9,661 nucleotides of DNA, taken from Deltaproteobacteria bacterium (GTDB lineage Bacteria; Desulfobacterota; Desulfobulbia; Desulfobulbales; Desulfobulbaceae). The stretch covers positions 1 to 9,661 of the forward strand of contig JAADIK010000076.1 in the NCBI GenBank assembly GCA_013151365.1, written 5' to 3'. The notes under the pieces are model-generated. The model searched no databases. It was not told the DNA's origin and saw only the letters and a list, made by a program, of their open reading frames with translations. Shown piece after piece: positions 5,633 through 9,661 of this stretch. Position numbers and translations under genes: made by a program. Within the stretch, counting starts at the first letter, position 1, and each line of letters starts with the position of its first letter.

Positions 5633-6334
5633 ATGCCACACGATCATAGAGAAGCTGTTATCCTGCTAAGCGGCGGGCTTGATTCCACAACCGTTCTGGC
5701 CGTCGCCCTCTCGCGGGGCTACAGCTGTTCCTGCCTGAGCTTCAGCTATGGGCAACGCCAGAAAATCGAATTGCAGAGGGCAAAAGCGCTCAGTAAAAAA
5801 ATGGGCGCGCAACGCCACCTGGTCCTGCGGATCGACCTGGATACCATCGGCGGCTCGGCCCTGACCACGGCGACCGAGGTGCCCAAGGATCGCGACTTTG
5901 CGACAATGGACCAGGGGGTCCCGGTTACGTATGTGCCCGGCCGCAACATCATTTTTCTGTCGCATGCCGTGGCCTGGGCCGAGGTGATCGGGGCGGCCGA
6001 CATCTTTCTGGGAATCAATGCCGTTGACTTCAGCGGTTACCCGGATTGCCGGCCGGATTTTCTCGCTGCCTTTGAAAAAATGGCCAACCTCGGCACCAGG
6101 TCGGGCAATGAAGACAAACCGTTTACCCTGCACGCGCCCTTGATGCATATGCGGAAAAAGGAAATTATCGAAATGGGCATGAGTCTCGGGGTGGACTATT
6201 CCATGACCCACAGCTGCTATGATCCCCGGGGCGAGCTTGCCTGCGGCCGCTGTGATGCCTGCCGGCTCCGGCTCAGGGGATTTGCCGAAGCCGGAATGGT
6301 CGACCCGGTGAGCTATGAGGTGCGCAAAAAATAA
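5633..6334 (+). CDS. queC: 7-cyano-7-deazaguanine (preQ0) synthase QueC
   Basis: A 233-aa cytosolic, ATP-dependent enzyme turning 7-carboxy-7-deazaguanine and ammonia into preQ0, the precursor of queuosine in tRNA and of other 7-deazapurines. The PP-loop SGGLDS is at 13-18. Family motifs YVPGRNIIFLSHA (100-112) and NAVDFSGYPDCRPDF (129-143) are intact. The C-terminal zinc site has C195, C204, C207 and C210 (SCYDPRG...ACGRCDAC). Length is normal. The ATG at 5633 has only a weak ribosome site (ACGGAT), but no better start exists and the PP-loop follows closely. It stands alone on the plus strand: divergent from gap and convergent with pyrC over a 143-nt spacer without a clear terminator. No queD, queE or queF is in the window. 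Confidence 0.97.
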   Translation: MPHDHREAVILLSGGLDSTTVLAVALSRGYSCSCLSFSYGQRQKIELQRAKALSKKMGAQRHLVLRIDLDTIGGSALTTATEVPKDRDFATMDQGVPVTYVPGRNIIFLSHAVAWAEVIGAADIFLGINAVDFSGYPDCRPDFLAAFEKMANLGTRSGNEDKPFTLHAPLMHMRKKEIIEMGMSLGVDYSMTHSCYDPRGELACGRCDACRLRLRGFAEAGMVDPVSYEVRKK

Positions 6335-6477
6335 GTTGGTTTTTGAGATAACGCCGGGATCGGGCAAGAAAAATAGTCTCCGGATGGGTACCGGTTGGCG
6401 GAATCGGCCCCCGGCTGCGGGCCTTGAAGTCGGAGTCTGAAACGCGCCCGGCCGGCTGAAGGCGGTCGTCCCGAACG

Positions 6478-7776
6478 TCAGGACGAGTGCTGCTCACATC
6501 GCTGATGCAGGTCATACATGACCCTGCCGTCGACCATGGTCAAAACGGCACGGCCCTGCAGACGCCAGCCCAGAAACGGTGAATTCCGGCTCCTGGAGAC
6601 AACGGTGTCCTGCGTATAGTCGAATTCCAGCGCGGGATCAATTATCGTCAGGTCGGCGGGTACGCCGGCGGCCAGAGAACCGCCGGCCACCCCGAGGATT
6701 CCGGCCGGATTAACGGAGAGCAGCTCGACAAAGCGCTTCTCGTCAATAAGTCCCTGGCGAACCAGGGCCAAGGTCAACGGTACCGAGGTTTCAAGGCCGA
6801 TAATTCCATTGGCGGCCAGGTCGAATTCCACCTCTTTTTCCAGGGTTGAATGCGGCGCGTGGTCGGTGGCAACGGCATCAAGAGTACCGTCCGCCAGGGC
6901 CTCGCAGACGGCCAGGCGATCAGGTTCCGAGCGCAGCGGCGGATTCATCTTGGCGTTGGTGTTATAGCCTGCCACCGCCTCGTCGGTCAGGGTGAAATAG
7001 TGCGGGGCGGTTTCGGCCGTCACCCGGACCCCCCGGGCCTTGGCCGCGCGGATCAGGTCAAGCGACATGATTGTGCTCACATGGGCGATATGAACCGGTC
7101 TGCCGGTATATTCGGCCAGGGCGATATCGCGGTAAACCATGATGGATTCCGCTGCCGTGGGAATCCCCATCAGGCCGAGGCGGGTGGACACCGCCCCCTC
7201 GTTCATGACTCCGTGCCGGCCAAGCGCCTTTTCTTCGCTATGAGAAATGACCCGCAGGTCATAGTCCCCGGCATACTCCAGGGCCCGGCGCATAAGCTGG
7301 CTGTCGCGGACCGGCCGGCCGTCGTCGGACAGGGCGACCACTCCCGCCGCCTTCATGTCAGCGAATTCGGCCAGGCTCTCGCCGCGGCTTGACTTGCTGA
7401 TGGCCCCCACGGGATAGACCCGGGCAAAACCATCCCGGGCCCGCTGGAGAATCAGGATGGTCACGGCCATGCCGTCGTTCACCGGCCGGGTATTGGGCAT
7501 GCAGGCGACCGCCGTGAAACCGCCGGCCGCCGCCGCCCTGGTGCCGCTGACGATATCTTCCTTGTATTCCTCGCCCGGCTCCCGTAGATGCACATGCATA
7601 TCAATCAGGCCCGGCACGATCCAGCACCCCTGCACGTCGATCTCGCGGACCCCGTCGGTCGCGGCTTCGCCCGGCCCGGCAACGGCGCCGTTGACAACCA
7701 GAAGATCTCCCTGCCGGTCGACACCGTTTCGCGGGTCAATAATCCGCCCGTTTTTTAATAGCCAGCTTTGTGACAT
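6478..7776 (-). CDS. pyrC: Dihydroorotase, class I
   Basis: A 432-aa cytosolic amidohydrolase that closes N-carbamoyl-aspartate to dihydroorotate, step 3 of pyrimidine synthesis. All class I metal ligands are visible: H61 and H63 in DMHVHLREPG, D151 in LSDDGRPV, H179 in ISHSEE, H232 in IAHVST and D305 in ATDHAPHS. CMPNTRPVND (92-101) is the substrate-binding stretch. The complete set argues for an active enzyme and against the metal-less PyrC' subunits that only support PyrB in some bacteria. Such class I enzymes often form complexes with the PyrB trimer, and pyrB lies 23 nt upstream. The ATG at 7776 has AAGGA about 11 nt upstream. It is the last gene of lepB-pyrB-pyrC. CGTCC/GGACG around its stop is a weak hairpin without a U-run. 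Confidence 0.97.
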   Translation of the reverse strand: MSQSWLLKNGRIIDPRNGVDRQGDLLVVNGAVAGPGEAATDGVREIDVQGCWIVPGLIDMHVHLREPGEEYKEDIVSGTRAAAAGGFTAVACMPNTRPVNDGMAVTILILQRARDGFARVYPVGAISKSSRGESLAEFADMKAAGVVALSDDGRPVRDSQLMRRALEYAGDYDLRVISHSEEKALGRHGVMNEGAVSTRLGLMGIPTAAESIMVYRDIALAEYTGRPVHIAHVSTIMSLDLIRAAKARGVRVTAETAPHYFTLTDEAVAGYNTNAKMNPPLRSEPDRLAVCEALADGTLDAVATDHAPHSTLEKEVEFDLAANGIIGLETSVPLTLALVRQGLIDEKRFVELLSVNPAGILGVAGGSLAAGVPADLTIIDPALEFDYTQDTVVSRSRNSPFLGWRLQGRAVLTMVDGRVMYDLHQRCEQHSS

Positions 7777-7799
7777 CGTTGAAAATTCCTTGGCAAGAT

Positions 7800-8750
7800 T
7801 CAGGTGTTTCCCATAACCAGGTACAGAAGCGCCATGCGCACGGCGACACCATTGGTCGCCTGATCAAGAATAACCGATTGGGAGCTGTCCGCGACATCGG
7901 GCATAAGTTCAACCCCTCTGTTGATCGGCCCGGGATGCATGACCAGCGCATCGTTCCGGGCCAGGGCCATGACCTCACGGGTGACGCCGTAATTCTGCGC
8001 GTACTCGCGAAAGGTGGGCAGCAGCGGGTCACTCTGCCTCTCTTTCTGTATCCGCAGAGTCATCACCACGTCGGCATCTCTCACCGCCTCCTCCAGGCTG
8101 CCGCAGACAACCGCCCCGAGTTTTTCAAGTCCGACTGGAATCAGGGTGGCCGGGCCGTAGACGAAGACCCGCGAACCCATCCGCGTAAAACCGATAATGT
8201 CGGAATGGGCAACCCGGCTGTGCAGAATATCCCCGATGATGGTGACCTTGAGGCCGTCAAGCCGCCCCTTGTGCTCCCGCACCGTCATCATGTCCAGGAG
8301 CCCCTGTGACGGATGTTCGTGGGTTCCGTCGCCGGCATTGATCACCGAGGCCCTGACGTACCTGGTCAACATTTCCGGGGTGCCCGAACAAGAGTGGCGG
8401 ATGATGATGATATCGGGATGCATGGCCGAGATATTCCGGGCCGTGTCGATCAGCGTCTCTCCCTTGGTGGCGCTGCTGGTGGAGGCGGAAATATTAAAGG
8501 TATCGGCGCTCATCCGTTTGGCCGCAATTTCAAAAGAGAGGCGGGTGCGGGTGCTGGGCTCGAAAAACAGGTTGACAATGGTCCGGCCCCGCAGGGTGGG
8601 GACTTTTTTTATAGAGCGGCCGGAGATTTCCTTGAACGACTCGGCGGTTTGCAGAATATGATCGATATGCTCCGCCGAGAGATGTTCAATACCTAAAATA
8701 TGCTTGTGTGAAAAATGACATCCGGTTGTCATGGTCTTGCCGGAATTCAA
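7800..8750 (-). CDS. pyrB: Aspartate carbamoyltransferase catalytic subunit
   Basis: A 316-aa cytosolic enzyme joining carbamoyl phosphate and aspartate, the committed step of pyrimidine synthesis. The carbamoyl-phosphate motif FEPSTRTRLSFE is at 63-74, the active-site lysine region SSATKGETL at 92-100, HEHPSQGLLD at 144-153, LRIQKERQ at 232-239 and HPGPINRG at 272-279. Length is normal. The start I chose is TTG at 8750. It overlaps the lepB stop as TTGA and has GGAGAGG 7 nt upstream. An ATG at 8732 would remove six residues but has no ribosome site. No pyrI regulatory gene is seen, which fits the type that pairs with a class I dihydroorotase. No PyrR-type attenuator fits, as it follows lepB without a gap. 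Confidence 0.97.
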   Translation of the reverse strand: MNSGKTMTTGCHFSHKHILGIEHLSAEHIDHILQTAESFKEISGRSIKKVPTLRGRTIVNLFFEPSTRTRLSFEIAAKRMSADTFNISASTSSATKGETLIDTARNISAMHPDIIIIRHSCSGTPEMLTRYVRASVINAGDGTHEHPSQGLLDMMTVREHKGRLDGLKVTIIGDILHSRVAHSDIIGFTRMGSRVFVYGPATLIPVGLEKLGAVVCGSLEEAVRDADVVMTLRIQKERQSDPLLPTFREYAQNYGVTREVMALARNDALVMHPGPINRGVELMPDVADSSQSVILDQATNGVAVRMALLYLVMGNT

Positions 8751-9385
8751 TGCAGGACCTCTCCCAGCCTGTTCCAGCGAATAGAGGTAAAACGATCAAG
8801 GGAGAAAAAAGGTTGCCGCAGGTTCCAGGACCAGTAAATGATCCAGGCTTTACCGAGGATGGCCTTTTGATCGACAAATCCCCAGAATCGACTGTCGTAA
8901 CTGTTGTCGCGGTTGTCGCCCATGACAAAGATCTTGCCCGGCGGCACCCTTACCGGTCCGAAATTGTCGCGCTGGCCCACCAGGTGAGCATCCAGGTGGA
9001 CGCCGTGTTTGTCAAGAAAAGGCTTGCCGTTGACAAAGACCTTTTTGTTGCGGACCTCTACGATATCCCCTCCAACGGCGATCACCCTCTTTATATAGTC
9101 GAGGCTGGGGTCCTTGGGAAACTTGAAGACGACAATGTCATTCGGCTTGGGGTTGGTGACCGGAATGATGACCGTACCGGTGAACGGCATCTTTATCCCG
9201 TAAATAAACTTGTTGACCAGGAGATAATCGCCGATCTTCAGGGTCGGCAACATGGAGCCGGAAGGGATTTTAAAGGCCTGGACAACAAAGGTGCGGATAA
9301 ACAGCGCCAGGACCAGGGCAATAACTATTGCTTCCGCATACTCGCGCAGGTTTGATTTTCTCTTGATGGTTTGTGATTTCGGCAC
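8747..9385 (-). CDS. lepB: Signal peptidase I
   Basis: The inner-membrane serine protease that removes signal peptides from exported proteins. Numbered from GTG 9385 (212 aa), one membrane helix lies at about 19-37. Next is the catalytic serine S44 in IPSGSMLPTL, the general-base lysine K99 in DYIKRVIAVGGD and the signature GDNRDNSYDSRFWG (156-169). Start choice is uncertain. The GTG at 9385 gives a compact basic N-terminus (MPKSQTIKRK) before REYAEA, as I would expect for this family, but it has no ribosome site. In-frame TTG 9463, with AGGTG 9 nt upstream, would give 238 aa, and TTG 9511 would give 254. The stop overlaps the pyrB start by 4 nt. It is the first gene of lepB-pyrB-pyrC. Confidence 0.96.
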   Translation of the reverse strand: MPKSQTIKRKSNLREYAEAIVIALVLALFIRTFVVQAFKIPSGSMLPTLKIGDYLLVNKFIYGIKMPFTGTVIIPVTNPKPNDIVVFKFPKDPSLDYIKRVIAVGGDIVEVRNKKVFVNGKPFLDKHGVHLDAHLVGQRDNFGPVRVPPGKIFVMGDNRDNSYDSRFWGFVDQKAILGKAWIIYWSWNLRQPFFSLDRFTSIRWNRLGEVLH

Positions 9386-9541
9386 GGTGATATATTTAGG
9401 TGGAAGGATCTTTCTTATACAGCTGTTGCGACAAAAACTACCTGAAAGTAAAAGAAAACTCAAGCGGCTTTTCACCTGCTTCCGGCAACGGTTCCGCCCG
9501 TAACAATACAAAATAAGCCATTCCGGACAGATAGAGTACCA

Positions 9542-9570
9542 TATATAGGGGCGGATAAAAACGCTGGCAA
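9542..9570 (-). promoter_or_regulatory. Candidate promoter of the lepB-pyrB-pyrC operon
   Basis: On the minus strand TTGCCA (9565-9570, five of six consensus bases) is separated by exactly 17 nt from TATATA (9542-9547). Transcription would start near 9535, about 150 nt before the GTG at 9385 and 24 nt before the alternative TTG at 9511. It is the only well-spaced pair I find ahead of lepB. Confidence 0.55.
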
Positions 9571-9600
9571 TGTTTATCTCCTTGTTTTTTTTAGCATAAC

Positions 9601-9630
9601 AAGCCTTGAAAAAAAAATCGAAAGCCTTGA
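9601..9630. repeat. Direct repeat AAGCCTTGA, 21-nt spacing
   Basis: AAGCCTTGA occurs at 9601-9609 and 9622-9630, 21 nt apart, so both copies face the same side of the helix. The second copy runs into the TTGACA box of the rightward promoter. The DNA around it is rich in A and T runs of 8-9. It may be a regulator site or a chance repeat in simple sequence. Confidence 0.35.
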
Positions 9631-9656
9631 CAAAAACTTTTTTTTAGTCCTAAATA
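9627..9656 (+). promoter_or_regulatory. Candidate rightward promoter leading out of the window
   Basis: A perfect TTGACA (9627-9632) is followed after 18 nt by TAAATA (9651-9656), with a run of eight T in the spacer. It points away from lepB toward a gene beyond the window, implying a divergent gene pair. The -10 box is poor, so the -35 carries most of the evidence. Confidence 0.4.
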
Positions 9657-9661
9657 CAAAA

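Noticed and set aside
5666..6367. 233-aa minus-strand open frame opposite queC
   Set aside because: queC on the other strand has all family motifs. This frame has none and no ribosome site.
6335..6477. Bidirectional terminator between queC and pyrC
   Set aside because: Small GC hairpins exist (for example GGCCC/GGGCC near 6407-6424) but none has a U-run on either strand.
6478..8750. Inactive PyrC' subunit supporting PyrB
   Set aside because: All metal ligands of class I dihydroorotase are present in PyrC (H61, H63, D151, H179, H232, D305).

Overview
The window holds ordinary bacterial core genes at fairly high GC. It suggests a Gram-negative bacterium, possibly a deltaproteobacterium in the broad sense (Desulfobacterota-like). 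That placement is an inference from gene order, the divergent GAPDH and the acidic zinc-ribbon protein, and it is weak. I see no transposase, phage gene, CRISPR array, toxin-antitoxin pair or defence island.

Layout from left to right. Positions 1-167 are an imperfect palindrome with 14-bp perfect ends, probably a non-coding repeat or MITE-like element. Next comes a minus-strand gene for an acidic, low-complexity protein with an N-terminal four-cysteine zinc ribbon (269-1048), with its own candidate promoter and terminator. A gene-poor stretch of 434 bases follows (1049-1482).

Positions 1437-5425 look like one minus-strand transcription unit. In transcription order it has a promoter with a perfect TATAAT box, gap (a divergent 406-aa glyceraldehyde-3-phosphate dehydrogenase), pgk, tpiA, secG, tRNA-Leu(GAG) and a strong intrinsic terminator. 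Three consecutive enzymes of triose-phosphate metabolism are thus joined to a Sec translocon subunit and a tRNA. The secG / tRNA-Leu(GAG) linkage is also known from E. coli (secG-leuU).

A divergent intergenic region (5275-5632) separates gap from plus-strand queC, which encodes the enzyme making preQ0 for queuosine and other 7-deazapurines. queC converges on a second minus-strand operon, lepB-pyrB-pyrC: signal peptidase I, aspartate carbamoyltransferase and a class I dihydroorotase with a full set of metal ligands. lepB and pyrB overlap by 4 nt (TTGA). A good lepB promoter lies at 9542-9570. A TTGACA-type promoter at the right edge appears to drive a gene beyond the window.

No clearly new system is present. 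The points most worth a second look are the palindromic element at the left end, the zinc-ribbon protein with repeated IDLG-type acidic motifs, the GAPDH variant without the usual NAD-selecting aspartate, and possible leader structures ahead of gap and queC.
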